Numbered from the stretch's first letter, positions 25,401-36,796 are shown. The stretch: 64,000 nt of DNA from Poecilobothrus nobilitatus (GCA_947095535.1 OX352774.1:77810416-77874415), one strand, 5' to 3'. A program made the numbers and translations. Notes: generated by a model from the letters alone, not told the origin.

Positions 25401-28400
25401 GTTTCAATTTCTTCTTTAACAATTTGTGCTGAATTTTTACATTTCATACGACAAAAGAATGATCTACGTGCTCCTGGACACAGCCTTGATAAGCCTTGAG
25501 GTAAATCTGTTTTAACAGGAAGCATTGCTAAAAAATAAATACATTATATAAATATTTTATTTGAAGTAAAAAAAAAAAAATTTTAATTTGTTTTAAATCT
25601 ATAGACAAATTACTTTTAGCATCAATTAAACGTTCTCTGGGACTTAAATCCGGTGATGATAATTGTTCCTTAACTTTAGCGACATCTTTTGGATGTAATA
25701 TATCAAACCAACTTTGACCTAATAAATCACCTTGTGTATAATTTAAAACTTCTGATACTGATTCTGAAACATATAAAATTCTGCCTCTATCACAGCCAAC
25801 AACAAATAAAAAACCATCAGCCGCTTGAAGTATTAACATTTTCAGCTCTTGATCTGATAAAAATGCAGGTTTATAATGGCCCTCCGTATATGAATGTACA
25901 GCACCACGAATTGTTTTTAAATGTTGTACAGCCATACGAAGTACAGTTAATTTATCTAATTTACGTGACATTGCATGACACATTGGTACCATAGCTGATA
26001 ATTCAGATATATAGGTGTTCATTTTGTCACGACGACGTTTTTCAATTTCACTATGATTTTGTCTGAAAAAATTAAAGAAGATTAAAGAAAATTAAAGAAA
26101 ATACATAGTAACAGAAATTTTATTTAATATTTAAAATAATTATATTTTTTTTTTTGGAATGTATTATGGAATCAAGAAAAATTTCAACCTGTCTCTAAAT
26201 TAGGTAAACGATTCTGAAGGTTTTTTACTGGAATGGAAAGTATTTTATATTTAAAAAAAAAAGTCTTCTATGAACATATAAATATGTACGATATTTTGGG
26301 AACATTTTATCCTAAGTATAATTTATTCAGACTGCATTAGTTGTTGAATTTTTTTGTCATAGTCTAGCTGGGACGAGAACCACGATTCTTATATTGAGAA
26401 AATTCAGTCATGGAGATCGATTGGTTTATAAGTCTGGGATAGTTAACGAAATGGTTAATGTTTGAATGGAATTGCCTTCAATTGTAGTTTATAATTTATG
26501 AGTGTAGTCAGTAAATAATTTACCTTTTTACTAAAAATTACCACTGCGCAAAATTTAAATCAATTAAATTCTTTTGTTAAAATAAAACAAATTTCATTTC
26601 TAAACAGAAATTAAAATCTGTAACATAGGACATTTTTTTTTTTTGTTTTTTTTACGTTTCCATAATCATTCCACATTGGGGAAAAAAAAAATCTTTTAGA
26701 AATAAATTAACTTCTATTAATAACTTATTGAATAAGCTCGCACTTGGTTAACGTATTCCACTCCCATTCATCTTTGTTTTCTGTATGTAAATTTCCAATT
26801 CAAAGATTTAAAAAAATTTAAAGTTGTTAAAATGGAAATATAAAAAAAAACTAAAATATTCTCATAATAAGCTACCATTATATTAAAACACTGAATTTCC
26901 TTTGAGATTTTAAGGATAATTTAAAGTAATCTAAAACTACTTTAATTTTTTTTTTTTTTGTATTTAAATATCTTTAATATAAATTTAGTTTATTTATATC
27001 TTTATATATATATTATATAAATTAGTATACACCTGAGTTTTTCTTTTGACCATTGACACTTTCAAAAAAAAAAAAATTTTTTTTTTTTTAAATGGTAAAG
27101 AATTATGGTATACCGAGGTAACCAATTTAATCCAATTAAAATGTATTTAAAGTAACATTTAAAAATGTATGATGAAAGGACTTTCTTTTTTTTTTTTTTG
27201 CAGGATTAAAATATGGTATTTCCAAATCATAATACATATGTGTATTCTTTTGAACTCATTTTAATTGCAATAAAATATATATATAATATATATATATACA
27301 TATATACATTTTTTTTTTGTATTGTGTTTAAGTATTGGAATTGAGTAATAATGATGTTGAATACTTACCACCTGTATACTTTCAATATAAGATATAAAAA
27401 TGTTACAGAATTGCACACACATACATACATATTATTTATTATGCATATCGACAATAATAATAAAAATTTTTTAGAATTGAATATTAATATTTTTCAAAGG
27501 ATAATGAGATGAAAATATATGACAAATGTTGTTTTATTTTATTTTTTTTTTCGTTTTTTATATCAGAGGAAATGAGGAGCATATGGAGCATTTTTTTAAT
27601 CCATATTTGGATTCTTATGTAATATATTTTATATTATTATTTCAAATATTGCGTTAAATATTTTGTAATATTATTTTAAAAATTAAATAAAAAATACATC
27701 AATTTTTTTGTTATCCTTGAAATTTTATTTTGATAATATATGATGATAATGAAATATTATGCAATGCAATAGTAATATGCAATATATGGAATTTATGTAA
27801 TATTTATTTTAATTTAAAAAAAAAAATAATTCCTTATTATATGCTCTTTATCTTCAAACCTCTCAACTAAAGCCCCAACTATGTGAATCGGAAAAAGAAA
27901 ACAAAAAAAAAAAAAATAAGGAAGATTATGATCATTTTAAATCCTATTGTAAAATTAGATTGAAATATAGGACTACAACTACTTTTAAACAATCAATTGT
28001 AATCTGGTTTTTAAAACCTTTTCACCATTTTGAATTTAACAGGTAACTTTGTATTGTAAAAAAATCTTATGTAAGATGGTAAAATAAAGGATCACCTTAA
28101 AAGCGTGCAGACTGTAGAAGATAACAAAGATAGTAAGTAAATACAGAGGAGCTGTAGGGATATATTCTTATTTAGATATAATATTTATAAAATAACTAGT
28201 AGATATATAAAACAAAGAAGTTCTGGGTCAATTAAGCTATCTGCGTCCTTCCTTTTGCAGAATGACTCAAAAAAAAAATAGTAGAGCTAAGATTCTAAAA
28301 TTTTTTTTTTGATGTAAAAAGACTGTATCTATACTATATCTGTTTATCTTTTAACTTCAAAAAAATATTTTATTTCTAATAGATTAAGTTTTTTGAAATA

Positions 28401-31400
28401 AGATAACCATTTTTCAACTCTTAGAATTTTTTTTTTTTTTTAAGAATTTTACTTACTTTTTATTTTCATCAACAGTTTTAATTGATTTAGCATCATCTCC
28501 AGTATCATCTTCTAAATCGCTTGTTGTATCACTAGAATAATAAAATTATTTTGATTAAATTAAATGATTATTTTGTTTAAAAAATGGTATAATAATAAAA
28601 TTAAATTTGGTTATTGAATAAATAATAATAAGCAATACAGCCTGGTCATGTGTAATCTGGATTTCAAATGTTCGTCCAGAATATATGAGAATATCCGAGA
28701 ATCCCTACTTCTTCTATAGGTACATTTTATTTATCTGTATATGAAATATAATATACAGATTTGCTTTACACTTTTTTAATTTGAAAAGAAAAACACGAAC
28801 AGAAACATTCTCACAAAGTATGTGAATTTAAGCTATGAAAATCATTTAGATTTTGATTAAAACTATAGGTTAAAACTTTAATTGGGAATTTTTTAATTTT
28901 CTTGCTGCGCAAACTCTAAAGAAGGATTTCTTTACTCCTCTTTTTTAAGAGAAGTAAAGGTTACGTAAATAATAGGATCGCCAATTAAGCGTAGGGCGGA
29001 ATTTGAATTTTACCCATGAACCTAATGATAATCTAATGATGTTTGAGGCAGGGTGACAGTACTCGTCTTAGGTCAAATATAAACTTTATAGATATTAGGC
29101 AAATATATAGATATTAGTTCTAAGAGAAAAATAAGCTTTACCTGGAAAGAAAACTCAAAAATTTAGAAGTTTCTTCGCTACGTCAAAAATATACTGATTC
29201 CATAGCATATTTGCCTTCATTCATGCAAGCTATTTACATTTTCAGACTGTTAATTAATTTCATATGGAAATTTAAAAGTTGTCAATTGTCGTTGTCAAAG
29301 TCAATTAAAATTTGTCAAAAGTCAATTGTTTTAAAAGGCGGCGGAACAACTTGTAAATAATTGAAAAGATTCAAAATTAAAAGAAATTTTTTCCAGGAAC
29401 ACAAAACAAGGATAATTATTATGTATAAATGAAACTGTAGATGCTTTTATTAAACAAAACATGTCCTTATCTTATAATCATCATTCAATTGAAATCTATT
29501 AAAAGTTTTACATAATTTCAGAAAAAAATTTTCATACTACATTTTTATGGTCTAAAATTTACGTTTACACCTTCAAGGCTTATTCTATTTGCAAAAACCA
29601 ATTAATTAATTAATGTATATTATGCTCATGGATCTGCAGCTGAATTTGAAAATTAAAATTTAACAGATTAAAAGTCTATTGAAATGAGAGAATTGATGTA
29701 AATATAAAATAAGGAAAATATTGAATTAAAAATAACAGAAAATAAAAAATCCTATTAACTTGATTTAAGCGCCAGTGCACGAGGATATCAAAGGAAAGGT
29801 ATCATCTTTCAGTTGGGTATAGTTTTTCAAAGAACGGATATTTTTTAAATCCGTAAAGCTTGCAGGATGGTCGGATTTGAGTTTAAAAAGATTCATTTGT
29901 GTACTCTCTCTCTCTCCCCATCTCTCTGCCTTGCTCTCTCTCTATCTCTCTTTCTGATTGGTAGAAATGCATAAACATTGGGTGTGAATATGGATCTTAA
30001 CTGTAGATTTGGTAAAGAAATTGAACATGAGACACGATTTTTTCAAAATTTATGTGTATATTCAGACATGATCCCAAGAAGTTTTTAAAACTTCTTCAGT
30101 CAGAGCTATATCATCGTAGCAATTTAATCAAAAAAAACTTAACATTAATTCGTTTCTACAGGTTCTCCTATAGATGCACTACAGATTTCGAGTCTAGTGA
30201 TTTTATGCCAAAGGATGAACTAATTTTAATGGAATTATGATAAAATTAAAATGATTTTTGTTTAATTGTCCTCATATTAGAAATTTTATTAATTTTATAA
30301 GTTGTAAAAATAACTTTTAAATGGTTTCATTTACTTTCTAAAGATTATTTCATATATATATATTCATATATATACATATTTTTTCTTGTTTTGTTTTAAG
30401 TTTCACACTTAAGTTTTTCAACTATATGAAATATTTTCTGTTTATTCGAAACAACTTTTTAAGAAAATTTAAATGTTTTCTTGACTTTTCAAAAGAAAAA
30501 AAAAAAAAACTTTATTAAGAAATTTTACTTTTTAATAAAATAACAATTTTTTTTTCTTTTATGGTTTCATTCATTTTATATTTAAGTTGTTATTAGTTAC
30601 CAACACAGCATCATTAAAACAACATAAAAAATTAAAATTTATTAGTGTGATTTATTATTTTTTTTTTTACACATAATTTTTTTTTTTTATTTGTTTTTGC
30701 ATAACTTGAATTGAACCAAAATAGAAAAGTTTATACAACTTTGCAATAAATTTTTTCATACAAAAAAACAGTTTAAAATTGTTTAATTGAAATTATGCAT
30801 CTGTAGATATAGATTTAAATGGAAACCATAAAAATTTAACCCGTTTGATGTTTTATAACATTAAAAAAAGGGGTAAAAGTTCTTAACAGTTAAATTTAGT
30901 TGCATCTATTGAAAAAAAAAAAAAAATTAAAACCATTATTTTGAAATAATAACAAAAAAAGAGTTTTTATTTCTTTTTGAATATTTTTATTTTATTTATA
31001 TTTATTGGATGGTAATGGGAGATTGCAAGGGCATTTTAAAGGTTGTATTATGTAGTCTCTGGTTGTATCTTATTTGAAATATTATTTAAAATCTATAATT
31101 AAATAAATTGAGTAATTCCAGATTTAAATTCAATTCGAAAATAGCTCAATCAAATTTTGAATTATAAATATTTAAAAGTTGAATTTATACCAAAGATGTC
31201 TTTTGGTTTTATTTTTATATACGATTAAGATAAAAAATTAAAAAAAAGCTATTTTTGCGGTGATTTAGAAAATTTCTGGTTGCAAAATGAAGATTGACTT
31301 CCTCGAACAAGAGGTAGCAAAATTAAACATATTTATATATGTATATATACTTTCAAAAATCCATTCATAATATTACCTAAAATTAAACCCAAATTGTTAA

Positions 31401-34171
31401 TACATAACGCTGCAGTATAGTATATGCTCAATTACATCAAAACTATTTTAAAACAAGGCAGAATGTAAACTAAGGGTTTTTAAAAGCGCATATTTCTAAA
31501 AGATAATACAAACTGTTTAGAATTGTGACTCTGCACTAAAATTTGAAAATTTTATAAAATAAAATAAAAATGTAAAAATAAGACGTTTTTGCAATTTTAA
31601 GGAGCTGTAAGTCCGAAATCTCATATAACTAAAAAAAAACCGTTAACACACGTAAAAAATATATTATTAAAGCTTTAATTTGTATGTCTTGCCTAAGTTA
31701 CAGGTGTCTAAAAATAGCGAATTTTCAATTTTTGAGATCTAACATAACCACCCCTGTTTAAGGTGGTACAAAAAACTGTTCCGAGGAAGCTTATACTAAT
31801 TCTAAAAGTTCTATCTTACCTAAAAATTGCAATTCCCTATTAAAAGTGAATGTAGAAAAATCATGCAAAATTTCGTTTTCACATAACTGTAAATGAAAAA
31901 GTTGTTCTACAACATTATTTTTTTTTATGAGACCTAACCATGGTTAAATTTCTTTTTTTTTCTCTCTTTAACGGACAGCGTGAAACTAATAAGCACATTT
32001 ATTTAAAATTTTTTGATGTGCTAAAAAGTTTTCTTTTCAAATATAGGCTATCATTTCCGATTGTAGAAGGGTTATTTTTTTTTTTGTCGAAAAAACAATA
32101 AGGACGGAAACCTTTACATTCCTAAAACTACTGTCGGTTCGATTTTAGAACAAAATACATAAGTAAATACTTTTGATCGGAACGTTTTTGAGATATTTAA
32201 TTTTAAGTTTTGAGTTCTAAATTTTAAATTTAAATTGAGAAATCTTCATTTTAGTTTTAATTTTTTAAATTTTTCACTTATAACAACCCCCTTTGTTTAT
32301 CTTTCTTTTATCTTCTTAGTTTTGCTGATGATACACAAATCAGTAACCGTTTTCTAACTTTAAAGAAACTTTCAAATTTGAGAAGAATATGATCTTTAAG
32401 AATGAATATAACTTATTTCAGTGGAAATTTTTTGTATTCATCTCCGTTTGGATGTTATGTTGATAATTTTAGGTATACTTGAAATTAGAACACTTTATTA
32501 ATGATATAAGGTTCATTTAAAATTGAAGAAAAATAACTTTTAATTTTTTTTCTATTTTGTTTAGAAGCAAGTTTCTAAAAAAGGGTTTTAATTGATTGAT
32601 TGATAAATTGCAATTCTATGATTGCTTTGAAATACCATCAATTTGAAATATTTCGATTGAAATTAAAATTTTCGGTTTTAAACTGCTTTCTTTATATAGA
32701 CATATTTTGTGGTAGTATAAGCACTTGTTCTCAAGAAATAAAAAAAAAAAAAAAAAAACAAAACAATGGGGAAAGTAAAGAATAAAACAATCGGAAAAGA
32801 AAAGAATAGAGTGTTACCTTTAAAATCATTAAAATTTTAAAATAATCTAACGGAGCCCATGGTGATTTTTTTATCGTGTTCCCATCAAAAACTCTGAACA
32901 AACATTAAAAATATAATTGGAAAGATTTCTTTTAACTGTATTGATTATCTTTGTGGATTTCATATAAGAATTTAAATTTTCAACATAGTTATCTCCAATC
33001 TCCATACCACAAAATTTTATTTTTAAATTTTACAACATTAAACCATAATGTTAGAAACAAACAGAAAACAGATAAAATCATAAATAAATGACCTTCAAAC
33101 TATTAATATCTAACAGTTTTTCATTAAATAATAAATATAATAACAGTTTTTATTTCATCTTTTATAATCGGAAATGGTAATCTTTTGTAAACATTTCTCA
33201 AAACAATAATAATTAGATTAAAAATACCTTTCTAGCAACTAAAAGTTAAATAACTTTTTATTAATCTATCAATTCCAATTAATTTTGACCATTTCCATAA
33301 ATAAACAAAAAAAAAAAAATAATATTTTTTAATTCCCAAAACCAATTAAAATGTTTTAAATACTTTAAAGGTCGTTAACTTTTAATAAATTTAAAAACTA
33401 ATTTAAAGGATTTAATTAAAAGGATATTTTTTTACTCACTTAAACGAATATTTTCTTTTTCGATTTCCTGTATGATTTCTTTGTACTGAATGTCGATTAT
33501 GTGTATATTCATTTGTTTTACTTTCATCAATATTTTGTTGTTGTTGCTGTTGTTGTTGTTGTTGTGGTTGTTGTGGTTGCTGTTGTTGTTGTCGATTTGA
33601 TGTTTGTGATTGTTCATTTGTAATTGATCCATCATCAATTTGAGCTGTGGCAGCAGTAGCAACAACATTACCAGTAGCTGATCCATCAACATTTTGTGGT
33701 GTGATTTCACTTGGATCAACATGATGTCCAATTTGTGTCATGTCTCCACTGGGCATATACATTGAACTAGAACAGGTACCACTATAAAAAAAATTATTAT
33801 AAAATTAATGGTAATTAAAATTTAAAAAAACAAATTTTACTTTGTAGTTTGCTGAGCATTTAAGTCGTAATAAATTTGGGAATATTGATTAACTTCAATT
33901 GAATTTTGAATAATTATTGCCTCTTTATTGTATTCCGTATTTTTGATATTTTTATTTTCTTTTTCTTTATCTTCAGTATTTTCTTCTTTTTCTTCTTTTA
34001 ATTTTTTATACAATTTATAATAGTTACCGAAATATAATGGTGTTTTTATTTGAGTTTCAAAATTTGTATAATATTGAATATAATTATTATAGTTATCTAA
34101 TGACTCTAAACTAATATATTCGGATTTAATATCTTGTGTCTCCAGGATTTTTTCTTGATTTAATGGTGAAT
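22318..34171 (-). CDS. cyc: CYCLE/BMAL1-type circadian bHLH-PAS transcription factor (ten exons, 5' end incomplete)
   Basis: This is the positive-arm clock factor that pairs with CLOCK in the nucleus and binds E-boxes. Coding segments in transcription order: 34171-33841, 33781-33440, 28531-28457, 26062-25614, 25527-25098, 25021-24764, 24698-24610, 22970-22854, 22759-22562, 22496-22318. All junctions are GT/AG and every phase fits, giving about 822 codons to the TAA at 22318-22320. Counting from the first residue seen (Asp1): low-complexity N-terminus 1-249, bHLH about 251-303 ([15 protein letters not shown], then [15 protein letters not shown]), PAS-A from about 320 ([30 protein letters not shown]), PAS-B about 520-630 ([32 protein letters not shown]), and BMAL1-type C-terminal tail 790-822. 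ARNT shares the bHLH-PAS layout, but the residues match CYC/BMAL far better. The initiating exon is not identified, so the protein is N-terminally incomplete. At 822+ residues it is longer than mammalian BMAL1 (about 625) because of the N-terminal region. Confidence 0.95.
22562..22759 (-). CDS. cyc: cyc exon i: Ser/Pro/Asn-rich region
   Basis: This 198-nt exon codes residues 699-763: [20 protein letters not shown], then [20 protein letters not shown] and [20 protein letters not shown], ending ANSDN. BMAL1 has a Ser/Pro-rich region at this position (SSPSSCGSSP in mammals). It is flanked by TATTAG and GTTAGT. The 102- and 65-nt introns around it (22760-22853, 22497-22561) are the shortest but one of the gene. 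Confidence 0.92.
22854..22970 (-). CDS. cyc: cyc exon h: conserved helix [20 protein letters not shown]
   Basis: This 117-nt exon codes residues 660-697: [20 protein letters not shown] and [18 protein letters not shown]. It matches the conserved block of BMAL1/CYC downstream of PAS-B (KIGRxIAEExxxxxR in BMAL1). The acceptor is TTTTAG. The donor GTATTT is weak but gives the correct phase into exon i (Glu698). The intron upstream, 22971-24609, is about 1.6 kb. Confidence 0.92.
22971..24609 (-). other. cyc intron between exons g and h
   Basis: The intron is about 1.6 kb with GTAAGT donor and TTTTAG acceptor. It is A+T-rich. The stretch near 23965-24000 (gagttatcatgcaaatggac) resembles the conserved ATAACTC/GTCC block of the HINE repeats in reverse, a possible decayed fragment. 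No coding sequence is seen. Confidence 0.7.
24610..24698 (-). CDS. cyc: cyc exon g: linker after PAS-B
   Basis: This 89-nt exon codes residues 630-658: [19 protein letters not shown] and [10 protein letters not shown]. It has no domain and is low in conservation, as in the BMAL1 linker after PAS-B. The acceptor TTTCAG is chosen over an AG two bases further in, because only this choice keeps the frame with exon f (giving Leu629) and the frame into exon h (Ser659). The donor is a consensus GTAAGT. Confidence 0.9.
24764..25021 (-). CDS. cyc: cyc exon f: PAS-B core
   Basis: This 258-nt exon codes residues 544-628: [73 protein letters not shown]. This is the PAS-B dimerisation domain that contacts CLOCK PAS-B. 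It lies between a TTTTAG acceptor and a consensus GTAAGT donor. Leu629 is split with exon g. Confidence 0.97.
25098..25527 (-). CDS. cyc: cyc exon e: rest of PAS-A, linker and start of PAS-B
   Basis: This 430-nt exon codes residues 401-542. [20 protein letters not shown] and [11 protein letters not shown] are the diagnostic PAS-A end of CYC/BMAL. A Ser/His/Lys-rich loop follows ([12 protein letters not shown]), then [17 protein letters not shown] and [16 protein letters not shown], and PAS-B begins at about [18 protein letters not shown]. The acceptor is TTTTAG. The donor GTAAAA splits Arg543, completed by exon f. Confidence 0.97.
25614..26062 (-). CDS. cyc: cyc exon d: bHLH and first half of PAS-A
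   Basis: This 449-nt exon codes residues 251-399. The DNA-contacting basic region is [15 protein letters not shown], with the His/Glu/Arg residues that read E-boxes. Helix 1, loop and helix 2 run through [20 protein letters not shown] and [24 protein letters not shown] begins at about residue 320 ([56 protein letters not shown]) and the exon ends with PRERLIDAK. The donor is GTAATT, a weaker match than the others. The phase then yields Thr400 with exon e. Confidence 0.97.
26063..28456 (-). other. cyc intron between exons c and d
   Basis: The intron is 2.4 kb. It holds poly-A/T runs, (TA)n tracts around 27275-27305, and near 28225-28330 a decayed HINE-like stretch (GACTCAAAAA, then agagctaagattctaaaat). 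No gene is seen. Confidence 0.7.
28457..28531 (-). CDS. cyc: cyc exon c: acidic linker before the bHLH
   Basis: This is a 75-nt mini-exon between a TTCTAG acceptor and a GTAAGT donor. It encodes [18 protein letters not shown] and TVDENK (about residues 226-249), an acidic spacer between the KRK motif and the bHLH. BMAL1 carries an acidic linker at the same place. Its final AA plus the first A of exon d give Lys250 directly before [13 protein letters not shown]. The phase fits on both sides, which is why this short exon is accepted although it lies 4.9 kb from exon b and 2.4 kb from exon d. Confidence 0.88.
29908..29955 (+). repeat. (CT)n microsatellite
   Basis: Imperfect tctctctctctc tract interrupted by cccca and gcc, within a cyc intron. 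Confidence 0.8.
31485..32075 (-). repeat. Dispersed repeat E, copy in a cyc intron
   Basis: On the minus strand it shares, in order, tgcttattagtttcac, atttaaccatggttaggtct, aataatgttgtagaacaac, ttttgcatgatttttctaca, agaattagtataagcttcct, aaaattcgctatttttagac and caaattttagtgca with 57720-58475 on the plus strand. It has no open frame or clear termini. It is probably a decayed transposon. Confidence 0.65.
33440..33781 (-). CDS. cyc: cyc exon b: polyglutamine segment and basic KRKYSF motif
   Basis: The 342-nt exon is flanked by a TATAG acceptor and a GTGAGT donor and covers residues 112-224. It reads [18 protein letters not shown], then an Ala/Thr/Gly-rich stretch, a glutamine tract broken by two prolines (about 33536-33592), and NRKRKYSF at its end. 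The NRKRK motif is the short basic signal found just N-terminal of the bHLH in BMAL1 and CYC and probably serves nuclear import. The last two bases AA join the T of exon c to make Asn225. If exon a is skipped or non-coding, the first Met here (33760-33762) is the best start. Confidence 0.9.
33536..33592 (-). repeat. CAA/CAG trinucleotide tract (polyGln in cyc exon b)
   Basis: On the minus strand this is a run of CAA codons with occasional CAG and two CCA-type interruptions, translated as a glutamine tract broken by two prolines. Such tracts in clock proteins are often length-variable. Confidence 0.85.
33841..34171 (-). CDS. cyc: cyc exon a: low-complexity N-terminal segment
   Basis: The 331-nt exon starts after a polypyrimidine-TCAG acceptor and ends at GTAAAA. 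It encodes residues 1-110: [19 protein letters not shown], a Tyr/Asn-rich stretch, then a Lys/Glu/Asn-rich charged stretch around [19 protein letters not shown]. No conserved domain is recognised. Its assignment to cyc rests on an open frame of over 100 codons in very A+T-rich DNA, good splice signals, and phase: its trailing AA joins the T of the next exon to make Asn111. It has no internal Met in frame, so an upstream exon must supply the start, or translation starts in exon b. An ATG at 34206-34208 lies in frame but upstream of the acceptor; the stretch it would add is the intron's polypyrimidine tract. Confidence 0.75.
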
Positions 34172-34284
34172 CTGAAAAAAAAAAATAAAAAAATAATATT
34201 AAAACCAAAGATATTTATTAAAGACTATAAATTTCAAAAGAGTTAATCAAATCGAAAATAAACTGATTTGGGATTTTTCTGAAT

Positions 34285-35480
34285 GAACATAGTTCAACCG
34301 TCAACGATATAATAAATTTGTAATTATGTTTGTGATACCTTAAAGTAGACGAAATAAATATGAAAAAGTATATACGAGTATATTCTTGGTTAAGATCAAA
34401 TTCTTAGTTGATTTTACTATATGTGTCCGTTCGCGCGTCCGCTCACCCGATAAATCAAAAAATTGTGAAGATTGAATTCTGAAATTTTTATAATTTCATT
34501 TTTATGTAAATGTCAGTATTACTGTCAGCATGTCAACGAGAAAGAATACAGTTGCCTTTGTCAACTCTCAAATACCAGTACGAACCGTTAGTATGTTCAT
34601 AGCCTTCTTAACCTTCCACATAATGATTATCAATCCAAAACTTTTTCAAATATGCTTTAAATATGTATCATTTAAAACTAAGTGGCATGTGTATAATAAT
34701 TTATATGTATTATATATCATTCACGATATGTAAATAAATATGAGTTATAAATTCTTCAAGCAACCGTGTTATATTTTTTCAACAATTTTAAATTATCGAC
34801 TAAAAAAAAAAAAAATGCAAAAAAATCGTTAAAAAAATTTGTTAGAAAAATTTAGAAAAACGATGTCACACTTTCGTCAATTTTAAGGTAACCTTATATT
34901 ATTAAGAAAAGTTGTTAATAGAAATAAAAATATAATGTTGGAGCTTTAATTTTTGTATATTACTTCAAAAAATTTGTAATAGTTTTTGAGTTATCTTGCT
35001 GATGGACAGACGAACGAACGGACAAAGCTTAATCGGCTCAGAATTTGATTCTGATCCGAACCATACATTTGAAGGTATATCTAACTAGCTTATTTCGAGG
35101 TGTTACAAACGGAGGAACAATTTTTATATACCCGATCCTTATCGTACGGGTATAATAACTTTTGTAACTAAATTTATAGTCTAATATAATATCTAATTCG
35201 GGCAGCTACAAAATTTATATGCTGATATCTTGGTTATTAATAAAATTAAATATCTGAAATTTTGTAGAAGCGATCAAGTTCTATGGTAATCACTTCTTTA
35301 AAATTTTGGAGTCGAGTAGCTGTTATAAAACTCCGAAATTTACATAAATATATCTCGGAATTTAATTAAGTTAGATATTTTAAATATTCTAAAAGATGAT
35401 TAAATTTTATGGAAACGGGGTATATTTTATTCACGAGAATATCCTAGAGTTAACATAACACTTTTCCTCGTTTCTTTTGT
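34285..35480 (+). mobile_element. Decayed HINE family A copy interrupted by a second HINE-type head
   Basis: The left part (34285-34500) matches the family A head: gaacatagttcaac, ataataaatttg, gtttgtgatacctta, gtccgttcgcgcgtccg and a diverged ATAAATCAAAAAAT. The right part (about 35160-35480) matches the family A tail: gagtagctgttataaaactc, tttacataaatatatctc, cctagagttaacat and cttttcctcg. Between them lies an oppositely oriented head of a third type (34978-35160). Confidence 0.6.
34978..35160 (-). mobile_element. HINE-type head, third variant, reverse orientation
   Basis: On the minus strand: ttattatacccgtacgataa, ggatcgggtat, cgtttgtaacacctcgaaat, gctagttagatatac, agaatcaaattctgagccga, ttaagctttgtccgttcg, then ataactcaaaaact. 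The order of blocks is that of families A and B, with a distinct sequence. The first 30 bases can fold (tacccgtacgataaggatcgggta). It lies inside a family A copy, suggesting nesting. Confidence 0.6.
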
Positions 35481-36529
35481 TTCAGTTTTAAGAAAAATGT
35501 TTACCATTGTATTTACCATTTAATTAAAAATTGTAATGGTGGAATTGGGTTCAAAATTAGTTTTCAGACAAGTTTTTTACTTCAAAAATTATAATTTTCT
35601 ATTTTTTAAAGTGTAACATACATAACGATTCGAAAATTTTTCAATTTAGCTTTCATTAAAGTAAAATGTAAATATCAAATAAAAACTTTAAAATTGTTCT
35701 GATGTTTGATTGAAACATTAAAATTTACCTTTTATTTCCGATTTTAGATGGCTGTTACTTTTTTACTAGCCCCACAAAAAGTTTTTCTACAAAGTTCATA
35801 TTTTAATATAATATATCCAGGATACAATTTCCAATGCTTTGTTTTAATGATGTTGTGTTAATAAAATTGCGGTTTTAACTATTCAGATGGTTCAAAATTC
35901 AGACAAATTCAATTTATTTGGAAATATAAAAATTAAGATAATTCAATATTCAGGCAATAAAAAATTCAGAAAATTCTAATTTCGAAAAAATTCAGGTTAT
36001 CGGAATTCAGAATTCCTTACTTTTTTATTACATTACATGTTAAAGGGTCTATGATACAAAGTCTATGACAAAGGGTTTAGTCCCGAAAAAAAATCTCTTA
36101 TTTAAATTTTGCGGTAAAAATCCCGAATTCTTCGATGTTAAAATATGTAAGTAAATAAAAATGTATGTCAAAATTGGGAAGATTTCAAAGTTGGTTACAA
36201 AATCAAGGTTTCAATAATTTTTTCAGCGGGACTTTGGAGGCAGCAGCCTCCACTATTTCAATATGAATTACACGAAAAATTAAAATCTGAATTTTTTGTA
36301 AATATTTATGTATAAATTTTGAATTATCTGGATTTTAAAATGTCATTGTTATTGTCCTAATTATAAGATTATCAAAATTTTGATTTTTCTGCATATCATA
36401 ATAAACCCTTTCGTTTCTTTATTGGTCAGGGCTGATTCATACTGAACCTTTAAACATAAAAGAAATTCTAGGAAAAAGTTATTGTTGAGATCTTTTAAGA
36501 TATATTTAAGGTAGCGTACCTAAATTTCG

Positions 36530-36625
36530 CGAATTAAAATCTCGTGTCTCAAAATCTCGTTTTTTTATAAATCTCGTTTTTTTAAATCTCGCGTGTCAAA
36601 ATCTTGTGTCTCAAAATCTCGCGTT
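36530..36625 (+). repeat. Degenerate AAATCTCG tandem repeat
   Basis: Six or seven copies of aaatctcg occur with variable spacers (tgtctca, tttttttat, cgtgtca), including two copies of gtgtctcaaaatct. Confidence 0.7.
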
Positions 36626-36796
36626 TTAAGTAGAAATTCAAAAAATACAATAATTATTGGGAGCCAGTTTTTTTTTTGAAAAAAATGTCGAATAGCCAAA
36701 AAAATTTAAATATAAAATTTCTAAAAAAAAAAGTCGAATTTCTATATGTTAAAAAAAATTCGAATAATTGTAATAATATGTAAAAAATATAATTAG

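Larger units (their letters stand above)
28532..33439 (-). other. cyc intron between exons b and c
   Basis: This 4.9-kb intron is the longest within the identified part of the gene. It contains a (CT)n microsatellite (29908-29955) and a dispersed repeat copy (31485-32075). No open frame resembles a protein. Confidence 0.75.

Noticed and set aside
33432..33731. Second minus-strand frame over cyc exon b rich in Asn and His
   Set aside because: It is a +1/+2 frame reading of the CAA tract; the CYC frame joins both neighbouring exons.
34172..34208. ATG at 34206-34208 in frame with exon a, giving a hydrophobic start that looks like a signal peptide
   Set aside because: The Phe/Leu/Tyr run is the polypyrimidine tract of the exon a acceptor, and a nuclear factor would not carry a signal peptide.
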